Part shown: one piece after another, positions 8,290 through 15,403 of the stretch
Layout of the letters: every line of letters starts with the position of its first letter
Numbering within the stretch: the stretch's first letter is position 1
DNA from: a virus
Virus record (IMG/VR): IMGVR_UViG_3300043788_000078
Span: 1-64,000 of that record
Strand: one strand, 5' to 3'
Length of the DNA stretch: 64,000 nucleotides
Notes under the pieces: model-generated
Databases searched by the model: none
The model's input: only the letters and a program-made list of their open reading frames with translations
What the model was told of the DNA's origin: nothing
Made by a program: the position numbers and the translations under genes

Positions 8290-8382
8290 GGAGGGGATTC
8301 CCGCAGCAGGGCCTTCTGTCGCTTTGACCTGCGCGTGCCCGCGAAGCCGAGCGACGTCACCGGGCACGCGGGAATCCCCTCC
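8290..8382. repeat. Nested inverted repeat between the SSB and DUF932-like genes
   Basis: A 15-base arm at 8290-8304 (GGAGGGGATTCCCGC) has its exact reverse complement at 8368-8382. Inside it a second pair, CGCGTGCCCG at 8332-8341 and CGGGCACGCG at 8361-8370, is also exact; the two right arms share three bases, so both stems cannot be full length at once. The structure could be a cruciform, a binding site or a small structured RNA. It lies 10 bases upstream of a promoter. Confidence 0.6.
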
Positions 8383-8392
8383 GAATTTTCCC

Positions 8393-8422
8393 TTGACGGG
8401 AATGGGCACGGCCCCTTAAGGT
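8393..8422 (+). promoter_or_regulatory. Sigma-70-like promoter for the DUF932-like gene
   Basis: TTGACG at 8393-8398 and TAAGGT at 8417-8422 with an 18-base spacer fit the actinobacterial TTGACn / TAnnnT pattern. It stands directly before leader element copy 1 and after the nested inverted repeat. Confidence 0.5.
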
Positions 8423-8480
8423 GTTGATAGAAGTACAGGGCACCGAGAAGCCCCGGATGTCATACCTGAGGGAGAAGATT
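8421..8480 (+). promoter_or_regulatory. Conserved leader element, copy 1
   Basis: GTGTTGATAGAAGTACAGG at 8421-8439 is followed by a small stem (GGGC...GCCC, 8438-8454) and GGGAGAAGATT. Nearly the same 19-mer occurs at 10124, 11185 and 12471, each followed by a hairpin and the same Shine-Dalgarno box. The repeated architecture suggests a common transcription start or post-transcriptional control point. Confidence 0.6.
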
Positions 8481-8486
8481 CTGGAC

Positions 8487-9728
8487 ATGAGTGTTCAACT
8501 GGAAGCACGCAACGCGAGCGCGCAGGACCTGGTCGCGATCCTCAACGACCAGAAAGCGCGCAAGATCGACCTGGTGGCCCCCGCGAGGAACGTGTGGGCC
8601 AGGGACGGGCAGATCGTCGTCCGGGGCGCGGAAGCGCAGATCGACGACGACGGCGTCACCCCCGTCGACGGCACGTACCGCCCGACCGCCGTGTTCGACG
8701 ACGGCCTGAGCGACAAGCTGGTCATCCCGCGCAACTACGTCCGCCGGCTCCGCGAGAGCCGTCCGGACATCCTGGACGCCAACGTCAACGGCTGGCTGCA
8801 CGGCCGGTCGCTGCGCGCGTCCGACGGCACGAAGACCGAGATCCACAAGCCCGACGAGCGCGCGTTCCTGCTCCGGCTGTTCCGGGGCGACGACGGCGGG
8901 AACGGCGTGGCCAGGGCCATGCTGTCCGACAAGTACGGCCTGTCCATGGACAACCTGGACATCCTGACCGCCGTCATGACCGGCATCCGCGACAGCGGCG
9001 CGCACGTCATCACGCGCGTCACCAACCTGTCCGAGCGCGGCATGCGGGTCCGGTTCGAGGCCCCCGACATCTTCGCGGAGGCCCCCGGTCTCCTGGAGGG
9101 GTACAAGAGCCCGTTCGACGGGCGCGGTGCCAGCAGGGCCGGGCTGTTCGACGAGCTGCGCCAGCAGTACGGCCAGCACCACATCTTCGAGGAGAAGGAC
9201 GCCCCCCTGGCGTTCATCGGCTTCGACCTGTGCAACAGCGAGACCGGCGGCGGCGCGTACACGCTTACCCCCGTGGTCGAGATGGTCCGGTGCACGAACG
9301 GCTGGGTCGAGCGCAAGGAGGGCGTGCGCAAGGTGCACCTCGGCGCGCGGCTGGGCGAGGGACTGGTCAAGCCGTCCCTGATCACGCTGCGCAAGGCCGG
9401 CGACCTGGTCGCCTCCGAGACCCGCGACGCGGTCACGCAGTGGCTGGACAAGGGCTACCTGGAGCGGCTGATCGAACGGCACACGCGCGACGCGCAGACG
9501 CCGGTCGCCAGCCCGACGGAGACCGTGCCGGCCGTGTGCGCCTCGCTGGGGTTCACGCCGGACGAGCAGAAGGGCGTGCTGGACCTGTTCATCCTGAGCG
9601 GCCAGCCGACCGCAGGCGGCCTGGCCAACGCGGTCAGTGCCTACGCGCAGACGGTCGAGGACGTCGACAGGGCGTACGAGATCGAGCTGCGCACCGTGGA
9701 GGCCCTGGAAGCCGCTGCGGCGAAGTAA
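8487..9728 (+). CDS. DUF932-like phage/plasmid protein
   Basis: A 413-residue protein resembling the DUF932 / phage-plasmid-like family. It has the conserved stretch RAMLSDKYGLSMDNLDILTA near residue 150 and a GGGAYTLTPVVEMVRCTNGW segment near 260. The molecular function of the family is not established; it is common on plasmids and phages. The start at 8487 is chosen over upstream in-frame codons because those would translate the conserved leader element, and GGGAGAAG is suitably placed. A terminator follows. Confidence 0.6.
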   Translation: MSVQLEARNASAQDLVAILNDQKARKIDLVAPARNVWARDGQIVVRGAEAQIDDDGVTPVDGTYRPTAVFDDGLSDKLVIPRNYVRRLRESRPDILDANVNGWLHGRSLRASDGTKTEIHKPDERAFLLRLFRGDDGGNGVARAMLSDKYGLSMDNLDILTAVMTGIRDSGAHVITRVTNLSERGMRVRFEAPDIFAEAPGLLEGYKSPFDGRGASRAGLFDELRQQYGQHHIFEEKDAPLAFIGFDLCNSETGGGAYTLTPVVEMVRCTNGWVERKEGVRKVHLGARLGEGLVKPSLITLRKAGDLVASETRDAVTQWLDKGYLERLIERHTRDAQTPVASPTETVPAVCASLGFTPDEQKGVLDLFILSGQPTAGGLANAVSAYAQTVEDVDRAYEIELRTVEALEAAAAK

Positions 9729-9744
9729 AGGGGGGAATCAGACG

Positions 9745-9792
9745 TGAGGACCCGGCCGGAGTTCCCGCTCCCTGGCCGGGCTCTCACCTTTT
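9745..9792 (+). terminator. Rho-independent terminator
   Basis: GTGAGGACCCGGCC pairs, with two interruptions, with GGCCGGGCTCTCAC across a 17-base loop, and is followed by CTTTTCT. It closes the DUF932-like transcript. Confidence 0.7.
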
Positions 9793-9810
9793 CTACTGGA
9801 GAGCACTGAA

Positions 9811-10122
9811 GTGCAGCAGACTATACCTACGCCCGGGGGAGAAGCAGGATACGCGGTCCTGGCCAGGCTCATCACCGCCTATTTTGCGGTAAACCCGCCG
9901 GTAGACCCGCGCCAGGTCTACTCCTGGCACCACCGCGAGACGAAGAACAGGGACGGCGAGCCGTTCCCGGGACCGGTGTCCACGGACACGGCCACGCTGC
10001 GCACGCAGCCCCGCTACCTGTTCTCCGTTACCGCCGTGCTGGACTGGTACGGCAAGGGAGTGCCGGACAGGAAATCCAACCAGCACAAGACCCGCTGGAA
10101 GGGGAATGGATCGGCACCGTGA
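9811..10122 (+). CDS. Small putative DNA-binding protein (103 aa)
   Basis: A 103-residue basic protein starting at GTG 9811 with GGAG nine bases upstream. The segment PRQVYSWHHRETKNRDGEPF resembles the recognition-helix and wing region of winged-helix proteins of the AlpA/MerR type, but the match is loose. It follows directly on a terminator and precedes leader element copy 2, so it may form its own short transcript. DNA binding is inferred. Confidence 0.55.
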   Translation: MQQTIPTPGGEAGYAVLARLITAYFAVNPPVDPRQVYSWHHRETKNRDGEPFPGPVSTDTATLRTQPRYLFSVTAVLDWYGKGVPDRKSNQHKTRWKGNGSAP

Positions 10123-10123
10123 G

Positions 10124-10171
10124 GTGTTGATAGAAACTGTAGGGCTCACAGGGAGCCCGAGGGAGATGATG
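10124..10171 (+). promoter_or_regulatory. Conserved leader element, copy 2
   Basis: GTGTTGATAGAAACTGTAGG starts at 10124 (the last third differs from the other copies), then a perfect hairpin GGGCTC-ACAG-GGAGCC-type stem (10142-10159), then GAGGGAGATGATG before the ATG at 10172. Confidence 0.55.
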
Positions 10172-10546
10172 ATGAGCAGGACATCTGAAGACAGGATCCG
10201 CAAGGTCAGCCTGGAGCAGGCCGTGCGGTACCTGGCCGGCCGGTCACGGTACACGGACGAGCAGGCCAGGGAGGCGATACTGGACCTGGACTACGACTGG
10301 AACAGCGGCGGTCAGACCCTGGCGACCGCACTGGGCGCGTACGTCACGCGGACCAGGGACGGGTACATCGTCCGGTACTCCGCCGTGCGCGAGCGCCGCG
10401 AGGAAGAGGCCGTGGACGAGCACTGGTGCCCCGAGTGCAACGCCGCTCCGGGCGTCGGGTGCTGCATGATAAGAGGCCACGGCACGCCCCGCCCGAAGAC
10501 GAAGCACCCCCACGCCGGCCGTGTCAGGGAGGCCACGCGATCATGA
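10172..10546 (+). CDS. Hypothetical protein with C-terminal CPxC zinc motif (124 aa)
   Basis: A 124-residue protein. The N-terminal half is helical (VSLEQAVRYLAGRSRYTDEQ). The C-terminus carries WCPECNAAPGVGCCMIRG followed by KTKHPHAGR, a CPxC-x6-C-...-H pattern found again in the protein at 11794. The shared module probably binds zinc and may target nucleic acid. The start at 10172 is chosen from three consecutive ATGs because it gives the standard spacing to GAGGGAG. The stop overlaps the next start (ATGA). Confidence 0.65.
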   Translation: MSRTSEDRIRKVSLEQAVRYLAGRSRYTDEQAREAILDLDYDWNSGGQTLATALGAYVTRTRDGYIVRYSAVRERREEEAVDEHWCPECNAAPGVGCCMIRGHGTPRPKTKHPHAGRVREATRS

Positions 10547-10938
10547 GGCCGATGGAGGCAGTGCAGCTGGCCGGGAACCTGACGTTCCGGCCGGGGTGGA
10601 CGATTCAGGCCAGCGTCCTGGACGACCGCCGTGTCTACGTCGACTTCACGGTCAACACGGTCGACACCAGCTACCCGTCTGAGAACGGGACGTACGGCAA
10701 GACCATCACGCTCATGCCGGATTTCACGGTGGACGTGAGCGGCATGGACGCTGACCAGTTCCTGTACGAGGTCCTGCGCAAGGCGATCGAGGCCGACACG
10801 CACGAGGCCCGCGAGTTCCTGCGGGTAAAGCAGGCAGACGGCAGCTGGAAAGCGCCGTTTCACCCGCATAACGACGACGGCAATGTCAAATGGGAGATGG
10901 CCAGGCTGAATCACCTGGCCAGGAAACTGGGAGTGTGA
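10543..10938 (+). CDS. Hypothetical protein (131 aa)
   Basis: A 131-residue acidic protein starting at an ATG that overlaps the previous stop (ATGA). It contains LTFRPGWTIQASVLDDRRVYVDFTV-like beta-rich sequence in the first half and a helical second half. No motif points to a function. High third-position GC and tight coupling to both neighbours support it as a real gene of the early operon. Confidence 0.65.
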   Translation: MRPMEAVQLAGNLTFRPGWTIQASVLDDRRVYVDFTVNTVDTSYPSENGTYGKTITLMPDFTVDVSGMDADQFLYEVLRKAIEADTHEAREFLRVKQADGSWKAPFHPHNDDGNVKWEMARLNHLARKLGV

Positions 10939-10939
10939 G

Positions 10940-11170
10940 ATGAGGGTCTGGGACACCGAGAGCGGCAGGACGCTCGACGTGAGCCCCGTCTCGGCGGCGG
11001 CGGGCATGCTCAGGTATGCCCGCCGCTACCCGGCGGGAGGACCGGAGCGCAGCCTGTTCGAGCACGACGCGCTGGATATCCTGCGGGACGCGGCGACCGC
11101 GTGCGAGCATTGCGGGGCGTACGGAAGCCAGCCGCACGCGCCCTGGTGCCGGATAGCCGCCCAGGAATAA
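10940..11170 (+). CDS. Small hypothetical protein with CxHCG motif (76 aa)
   Basis: A 76-residue protein starting one base after the preceding stop. The C-terminal third has CEHCGAYGSQPHAPWCR, a candidate zinc-binding knuckle (CxxC-x10-C). It ends the cistron group before leader element copy 3. Function unknown. Confidence 0.6.
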   Translation: MRVWDTESGRTLDVSPVSAAAGMLRYARRYPAGGPERSLFEHDALDILRDAATACEHCGAYGSQPHAPWCRIAAQE

Positions 11171-11184
11171 CCGCACCGGACATG

Positions 11185-11231
11185 GTGTTGATAGAAGTAC
11201 AGGCGCAGGGAGCGCCCCGAGGGAGAAGATC
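11185..11231 (+). promoter_or_regulatory. Conserved leader element, copy 3
   Basis: GTGTTGATAGAAGTACAGG at 11185-11203 is identical to copies 1 and 4. It is followed by the stem GGCGC/GCGCC (11202-11216) and CGAGGGAGAAGATC directly before the ATG at 11232. Confidence 0.6.
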
Positions 11232-11573
11232 ATGAGCACGAGGTGCAGCGTCCATTTCACGGACGAGGGCAGCGACAGGGTGCAGGCGAACGTCTACCGG
11301 CACTACGACGGCTACCCGGAGACCGCGCAGGCCGACCTGGCGCAGTTCTTCCGGGACGTGCAGGCCCAGACACCGGACACGCGGTTCAGTGACGCGAGCT
11401 ACCTGGCGGCGAAGTACGTCGTCTGGCAGGCCGGGCAGTACGCGCGGGTTCCGGGGGAACTGGAGTTCACAGGGGTCGGAGTGCAGGTTAATGACCCGCT
11501 GGACATCGACTACGTCCACACCGTGGAATGCCGTGCCGAGGGACTGCCGATCGTCACGAGCCGGGAGGCGTAG
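11232..11573 (+). CDS. Conserved hypothetical protein (113 aa)
   Basis: A 113-residue protein with sequence features I recall from a conserved but unnamed phage/bacterial family: MSTRCSVHFTD at the start, VYRHYDGYPET, TRFSDASYLAAKYVVWQAGQ, and a C-terminal HTVECRAEGLPIV. No catalytic residues are evident. It is the first gene after leader element copy 3 and has the standard GGGAGAAGATC ribosome site. Confidence 0.65.
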   Translation: MSTRCSVHFTDEGSDRVQANVYRHYDGYPETAQADLAQFFRDVQAQTPDTRFSDASYLAAKYVVWQAGQYARVPGELEFTGVGVQVNDPLDIDYVHTVECRAEGLPIVTSREA

Positions 11574-11575
11574 GC

Positions 11576-11797
11576 ATGAGACTCGGCGGGAGCATCGGCC
11601 CGCGCCTGCTGCGCCTGAGCTGGACATACTGGCGCAGCAGGCCGCGCCCGCGCGGAAAGTCATACCACGGTACGCTGCGCGACAGCCAGGGCAGGATCTA
11701 CTGGACGTGCCCGCATGACCACCGGCGGCCGGACACGGCCGACGCGTGCGCGGTGCGGGAGCAGAATCGCAGGGCTAACACAGGGAGAAGATCATGA
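11576..11797 (+). CDS. Small basic hypothetical protein (73 aa)
   Basis: A 73-residue arginine-rich protein (RLLRLSWTYWRSRPRPRGKS) with a WTCPHDHRR segment. Its stop overlaps the next start (ATGA at 11794-11797), and that gene's Shine-Dalgarno box GGGAGAAGATC lies inside its last codons. Possible nucleic-acid binding is suggested only by charge. Confidence 0.55.
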   Translation: MRLGGSIGPRLLRLSWTYWRSRPRPRGKSYHGTLRDSQGRIYWTCPHDHRRPDTADACAVREQNRRANTGRRS

Positions 11798-12354
11798 GCA
11801 GGATTTACCGGCCGGCGTCCAAAGAGGAGTCCGGCACCGAGTTCACGCACGAGAGCATCGAGCACGCCCTGATCAGCCACAAGGAAGCAGGCCTGATCCG
11901 GAGCTGGTGGCGCGACCCGCGCACGCAAGGGGCATCGGGCACGCGGACGGTCCCGCTGTACTGGGTGATGTCCTCAGACGGCAAGCCGATCGGCCTGGCG
12001 AACGTCTGGGAGGCCAGGGCGCTGCTGTTCGGCCTGTCCAGCGCCCGGCAGGAGCAGGAGCGCAGGGCGAACGCCGAGGCCAGGGCCCGTGAGGCGGACG
12101 CGGCCGAGCGCGAGCAGCGGCTCGCGGCCGAGCGCGCCGAGGACGAGCGCGTTACTGCCGCCGCCGGGTGCCCAGGGTGCGGCGCGCAGCCGGGCCAGCG
12201 GTGCACCCGCGACGTCCGCGACGACACGCCGTACGCGGCGCACCCGCACGCAGCCCGGCGCGACCGCGCGCGGACCAATACCCCGGACGACATCCGGGAG
12301 CTGGGCAGCCAGGTCAGCGCCGTCCGGGCCGCGTTCGAGCGGCACTTCGGATGA
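11794..12354 (+). CDS. Coiled-coil protein with CPxC zinc module (186 aa)
   Basis: A 186-residue protein in three parts. Residues 1-85 include VPLYWVMSSDGKPIGLANVW. A charged coiled coil rich in Glu, Arg and Ala runs from about 88 to 125. Then comes CPGCGAQPGQRCTRDVRDD with HPHAARR, the same CPxCxAxPGxxC...HPHA module as in the protein at 10172. Stop and next start overlap (ATGA). The repeated module suggests duplicated or swapped domains among small early proteins. Confidence 0.65.
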   Translation: MSRIYRPASKEESGTEFTHESIEHALISHKEAGLIRSWWRDPRTQGASGTRTVPLYWVMSSDGKPIGLANVWEARALLFGLSSARQEQERRANAEARAREADAAEREQRLAAERAEDERVTAAAGCPGCGAQPGQRCTRDVRDDTPYAAHPHAARRDRARTNTPDDIRELGSQVSAVRAAFERHFG

Positions 12355-12560
12355 TCAGCGCGAGGGAGTACATGGAGGCGTCCGCCGACCACCGCCGTCT
12401 CACGGCCGAGGAGGCGGCGGACGCCCGTGCCGGGAACACGGACCTGGAGGGAATGATATCCGTGCCCGTGGTGTTGATAGAAGTACAGGGCGCGGGAAGG
12501 ACCCGGGGCCCAGAGGGAGCAGATAATGGACCTGGTAGACCGGCTCACCGGCCTCGATGA
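12351..12560 (+). CDS. Possible small protein reading into leader element (69 aa)
   Basis: A frame starting at an ATG that overlaps the previous stop, with a good helical opening (ISAREYMEASADHRRLTAEE). Its last third translates leader element copy 4 (VLIEVQG) and runs 35 bases into the next gene. The overlap with a repeated control element makes the C-terminal part doubtful. Either the gene is real and the element doubles as code, or translation is only local. Confidence 0.4.
   Translation: MISAREYMEASADHRRLTAEEAADARAGNTDLEGMISVPVVLIEVQGAGRTRGPEGADNGPGRPAHRPR
12471..12525 (+). promoter_or_regulatory. Conserved leader element, copy 4
   Basis: GTGTTGATAGAAGTACAGG at 12471-12489, identical to copies 1 and 3, followed by GC-rich hairpin sequence (GGGC...GCCC) and CAGAGGGAGCAGATA before the ATG at 12526. 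Confidence 0.6.
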
Positions 12561-12696
12561 GGGCACGCTGAGCGAAGACGAAGAGACCGAGCTGTTCCAG
12601 CACCTGGTCGACACCGGCCTGGCCTGGAAGCTTCAGGGCAGCATCGGCCGCCAGGCGGCCGACATGATCGACGCGGGCCTGATCAGGCCCGCGTGA
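12526..12696 (+). CDS. Small acidic hypothetical protein (56 aa)
   Basis: A 56-residue protein (MDLVDRLTGLDEGTLSEDEE start, GRQAADMIDAGLIRPA end) that resembles a small conserved family I recall from actinophages; function unknown. It has the genome's standard ribosome site GGGAGCAGATA. Its last codons form a 24-base perfect palindrome. Confidence 0.65.
   Translation: MDLVDRLTGLDEGTLSEDEETELFQHLVDTGLAWKLQGSIGRQAADMIDAGLIRPA
12671..12694. repeat. 24-base perfect palindrome at a stop codon
   Basis: ACGCGGGCCTGA and its exact reverse complement follow each other with no loop, ending on the T of the stop codon. GAGGGAGAAGATA and the next ATG come at once. It may be a dimer binding site or fold as an intercistronic hairpin. 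Confidence 0.6.
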
Positions 12697-12707
12697 GGGA
12701 GAAGATA

Positions 12708-12950
12708 ATGACTGAATTCAGGCCGCTCCGCGTGATCGCGGAAGACATCCGCGACCACTGGGCCAACGTGTATTTCGGCGCGGAGCCCTACATCCGGGCC
12801 ATGAGCCAATTGGACACGGCCAATGACAAATACGGGCACGACGATGCCAGGGACATCGTGACCCGGTTCCTGATCAACGCCAGCGGATGGCGCGGCGAGG
12901 ATGCCCGGCGCATCAAGGCCGAGCTTAAGCGGATCGCGGGAACCAGGTGA
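12708..12950 (+). CDS. Hypothetical protein (80 aa)
   Basis: An 80-residue protein beginning MTEFRPLRVIAEDI, mostly helical by composition and ending in a basic helix (IKAELKRIAGT). The ATG is placed by GAGGGAGAAGATA. The stop overlaps the GTG of the next gene (GTGA). No family is recognised. Confidence 0.6.
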   Translation: MTEFRPLRVIAEDIRDHWANVYFGAEPYIRAMSQLDTANDKYGHDDARDIVTRFLINASGWRGEDARRIKAELKRIAGTR

Positions 12951-13150
12951 CCCGGGGGACGCAAGCAGGGCGGGACGCGCTGGTGGCAGAGATCACCAGC
13001 GCCCGCGACCACGCCATATCGGCAGCCGCGTTCGGCGTCATCGACAGGGCCGAGTACCGCCAGGTCGTGGCCGCGCTGAACATCGCCAAGAAGACCCTGA
13101 CCGGGGAAGAAGCCCCGGTCACCCGGAAGGAGACAGCATCTCGTGGATGA
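12947..13150 (+). CDS. Small helical hypothetical protein (67 aa)
   Basis: A 67-residue protein starting at GTG 12947 in a GTGA overlap. It is helical, with DALVAEITSARDHAISAAAF and RQVVAALNIAKKTL. Operon position and codon use support it. It overlaps the next start by eight bases. Confidence 0.55.
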   Translation: MTRGTQAGRDALVAEITSARDHAISAAAFGVIDRAEYRQVVAALNIAKKTLTGEEAPVTRKETASRG

Positions 13151-13385
13151 GGACAGCACCGGGCAGGCGCGCCGCGACATGATCGCGAGCGGCCAGCCGC
13201 AGAAGGACCTCGCGGAGGCGCGGGACACCTGGACGACCGCCGAGCTGACGGAGGACTTCGATGTCCTCCAGTTCGCCGCCCCGTTCGTGCTCGCCCGCCG
13301 CAAGGACGACGGGAAGACGGGCATCCTGGAGTTTGCGCGCGGGGATGACGGTGTCCGCCGATACTTCGGGTGGAAGGAATCATGA
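13143..13385 (+). CDS. Hypothetical protein (80 aa)
   Basis: An 80-residue protein starting at GTG 13143. The second half, FDVLQFAAPFVLARRKDDGK and GILEFARG, looks like a small beta sheet domain. Its TGA overlaps the ATG of the next gene. Function unknown. Confidence 0.6.
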   Translation: MDEDSTGQARRDMIASGQPQKDLAEARDTWTTAELTEDFDVLQFAAPFVLARRKDDGKTGILEFARGDDGVRRYFGWKES

Positions 13386-13801
13386 AATACGACATAGCGA
13401 AATCCTGGCAGGCCGGCCCGCGCGTGCGGGTGGAGGTCGACACGACCGGGACCCTGCTGATCGCGGTGACAGGGTCGCCTGCCGGGGGCAAGGACAGGTA
13501 CATCAGAGCCGACCTGCCGGGCGTCCTGGATAATGTGATCCTCAAGGCCAGGGCCTGGTCCGGGGAGGTGTTCCCCGGCGCGGAGCCCGGCCGTGAGGAC
13601 CTGGCGTGGACATGGCGGGAGCGGGCCGAGGCATGGGACGCCCTGTACTTCGCGTACAAGCTGCCCGGGCCCCCGTCCGATGGATCGCGGGTCAGCGAAT
13701 TCCTGCACGACTGGAGTGAAGTCCGGCGGCTGGCTAAAGACGGGCACCGGCCGGAGCAGACGATCAAGGAGTACGCGAGGGAGTGGGAGCGATGGTGGTA
13801 G
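13382..13801 (+). CDS. Hypothetical protein (139 aa)
   Basis: A 139-residue protein starting at an ATG in an ATGA overlap. It has a beta-rich N-terminus and a tryptophan-rich helical C-terminus (DLAWTWRERAEAWDALYFAY, EYAREWERWW). No motif indicates a function. It overlaps the following small membrane protein by ten bases. Confidence 0.6.
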   Translation: MKYDIAKSWQAGPRVRVEVDTTGTLLIAVTGSPAGGKDRYIRADLPGVLDNVILKARAWSGEVFPGAEPGREDLAWTWRERAEAWDALYFAYKLPGPPSDGSRVSEFLHDWSEVRRLAKDGHRPEQTIKEYAREWERWW

Positions 13802-13986
13802 TAAGGGCCTGGACGCTGGCGGCGCTTTCTGCCCTGGTGTTCGTCGTCCTGGCGGACACGCAGCACGATGCCTGGTACCTGGCGGGCGTAGCGTGGTGTG
13901 CAGGGATCGGGTACCTGAACTGGCATCTCCTGCGGCGGAATACGGCTATGCGCCGTGCGTGCCGCCGGGATGATCCAGAGCGGTAA
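13792..13986 (+). CDS. Small two-helix membrane protein (64 aa)
   Basis: A 64-residue protein with two hydrophobic segments (TLAALSALVFVVLA and YLAGVAWCAGIGYLNWHLL) and a basic cytoplasmic-type tail. It is the last forward gene of the left arm, and its 3' end overlaps the convergent reverse gene by 41 bases, with no terminator hairpin visible. A holin-like role is possible from size and topology, but it lies outside the lysis region's strand. Confidence 0.55.
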   Translation: MVVVRAWTLAALSALVFVVLADTQHDAWYLAGVAWCAGIGYLNWHLLRRNTAMRRACRRDDPER

Positions 13987-14251
13987 CCGGCTTGCACCCG
14001 GTCAGAGGGTCCAGCGACGGGTCCGTTTCCGTCGCCGGGCCCTGCTGCATGTGCACTGCGGGGTTGCGGTGGTACTCCGGGTCGTGGCTCCACATGCCGC
14101 GCGGGTTGAGCAGGTCGAGCACGTGCGCTACGGACACGACCGCACCGGGGCCGGCGCTGCGCTGGTAGGACTGGAGCAGAACGGTCACGCGCTCGACCGT
14201 CTCCGTGTCGGCGGACTGCTGGTCCGGGCGCTTCGGGGACCCGAATCTCAC
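13946..14251 (-). CDS. Hypothetical protein after the endolysin (101 aa)
   Basis: A 101-residue protein whose GTG start overlaps the endolysin stop (GTGA). The middle (TVERVTVLLQSYQRSAGPGA) is helical, with VAHVLDLLNPRGMW after it. It is the last gene of the reverse-strand structural operon and ends inside the convergent forward gene. It may take part in lysis by position, but no transmembrane helix is present. Confidence 0.55.
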   Translation of the reverse strand: MRFGSPKRPDQQSADTETVERVTVLLQSYQRSAGPGAVVSVAHVLDLLNPRGMWSHDPEYHRNPAVHMQQGPATETDPSLDPLTGCKPVTALDHPGGTHGA

Positions 14252-15087
14252 GAGTGCTCGAACGGGACTGAGTAGTTCCAGGTCCCCAGCTCGTGGGTGC
14301 CCCCGGCAGCGCACTTGCCCGCGCCGTGGACGAGGCCCTGGCACTTGGCGCACCAGTGCCATCCGGATTGCGTGCCCGTGACGGGCTTGCCCTCGGCGGG
14401 CGGGGTGGTTGTCACTGTTCCTCCGTATGCCAGCTCGGCCAGTTCCGTGATGGTGCCGTGGTAGACCGAGCAGTCCGCCGTGCCGACGCCGGGGACATCG
14501 TAATCATCGGTGAACTGCCAGAGTATGTGGGGACTGGCGGGCTCGGCCGTGGAATAGTCCGCCAGCCACTGGACGGGAAGCGCGCCGGCCGCCGAGCCGA
14601 AGTTCAGCCCGGTGTACGTCCACAGGTACTGGTCCCTGACGCCCAGCGTGATCATCTCGTTGTACCAGGCGGTGAGCATGGCGTGCTGGCCTTCCTCGAA
14701 GTCAGCGGTGATCACCTCGCCCTTCTCCAGGCCGCCCAGCAGCTTCATCAGCGCCTCGGCCTGCTCCTGGCCGCTCTGCCCGCTCACCAGGTACTGGTAG
14801 ATGTTCAGGAACTGCGCGCCCCCGCTGTGCAGGTCCGCGCGCCGCGCTCCCCCGTACCAGGCCCCGTCGTCCTCGGCACCGCCGTACATGGCGCGGATGC
14901 TGATGCCCTTGCTCCACTCCAGGTATGCCGCGTCCGCGATGTCCGGCTGGAATTCGCTGATGTCCGCCAGGAGGGTGTACGTGCCCGTGAACGCCGGGGT
15001 CGCGGCCTCGGGGGCCGGCTGGGACGCTGCCGGGCTGCCGTCGCGGAACGGTGTCACGCCCGCCGGAATGACCGAGCTTGTACTCAT
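14248..15087 (-). CDS. Endolysin, GH25 muramidase with Cys-rich wall-binding domain
   Basis: A 279-residue lysin. After a Pro/Ala-rich N-terminal stretch of about 35 residues comes a GH25 (Chalaropsis-type) muramidase core: LLADISEFQPDI with the catalytic-site Asp, SIRAMYGG, and ITADFEEGQ with the acidic pair. It continues to DYDVPGVGTADCSVYHG. The C-terminal 40 residues (WHWCAKCQGLVHG, CAAGGTHE) look like a small zinc-ribbon-type wall-binding module. The enzyme cuts peptidoglycan glycan strands at lysis. It sits after the minor tail genes, the usual place. Confidence 0.8.
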   Translation of the reverse strand: MSTSSVIPAGVTPFRDGSPAASQPAPEAATPAFTGTYTLLADISEFQPDIADAAYLEWSKGISIRAMYGGAEDDGAWYGGARRADLHSGGAQFLNIYQYLVSGQSGQEQAEALMKLLGGLEKGEVITADFEEGQHAMLTAWYNEMITLGVRDQYLWTYTGLNFGSAAGALPVQWLADYSTAEPASPHILWQFTDDYDVPGVGTADCSVYHGTITELAELAYGGTVTTTPPAEGKPVTGTQSGWHWCAKCQGLVHGAGKCAAGGTHELGTWNYSVPFEHS

Positions 15088-15103
15088 GGGACCAGGGTAG
15101 ACC

Positions 15104-15403
15104 CTACTGGCCCGCCCAGTACTGCGAGAGCTGCTGGTCGAAGTTGTACTCAGTACCCTGGCTGGCCGTGCCGAAGTACACGCCGGCCACGGTATTGAGG
15201 TATGCGATCGCGTTCACGGCGGTCGTGGCGTCGGCCGAGTCGTACGGGTCCGGCAGGCCCTCCAGGTATGTTTCCCCGCTTCCCTGCCCGTTGACCTGCA
15301 TAGACAGGTTGACCACGGCCTGCATGACGTTGCGCATGCTGACCGTTAGCTGGGATATCAGCTGGTCTACCTGCGTCTTGCTGGACTGCTGCCCCACTGT
15401 CAT
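15104..15403 (-). CDS. Hypothetical protein between tail fibre and endolysin (99 aa)
   Basis: A 99-residue protein whose ATG overlaps the stop of the glycine-rich tail gene (ATGA). The N-terminal half is helical (VDQLISQLTVSMRNVMQAVV); the rest is polar (NTVAGVYFGTASQGTEYNFD). It has no transmembrane helix, so it is not an obvious holin. A small tail-tip or fibre-attachment role is inferred from position. Confidence 0.6.
   Translation of the reverse strand: MTVGQQSSKTQVDQLISQLTVSMRNVMQAVVNLSMQVNGQGSGETYLEGLPDPYDSADATTAVNAIAYLNTVAGVYFGTASQGTEYNFDQQLSQYWAGQ

Noticed and set aside
13792-13986. Holin assignment for the small two-helix protein
   Set aside because: Topology fits, but it is on the opposite strand at the end of an early operon; several other small membrane proteins here are equal candidates.
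14293-15198. 301-residue forward frame opposite the endolysin
   Set aside because: Antisense shadow in GC-rich DNA; the GH25 motifs are on the reverse strand.
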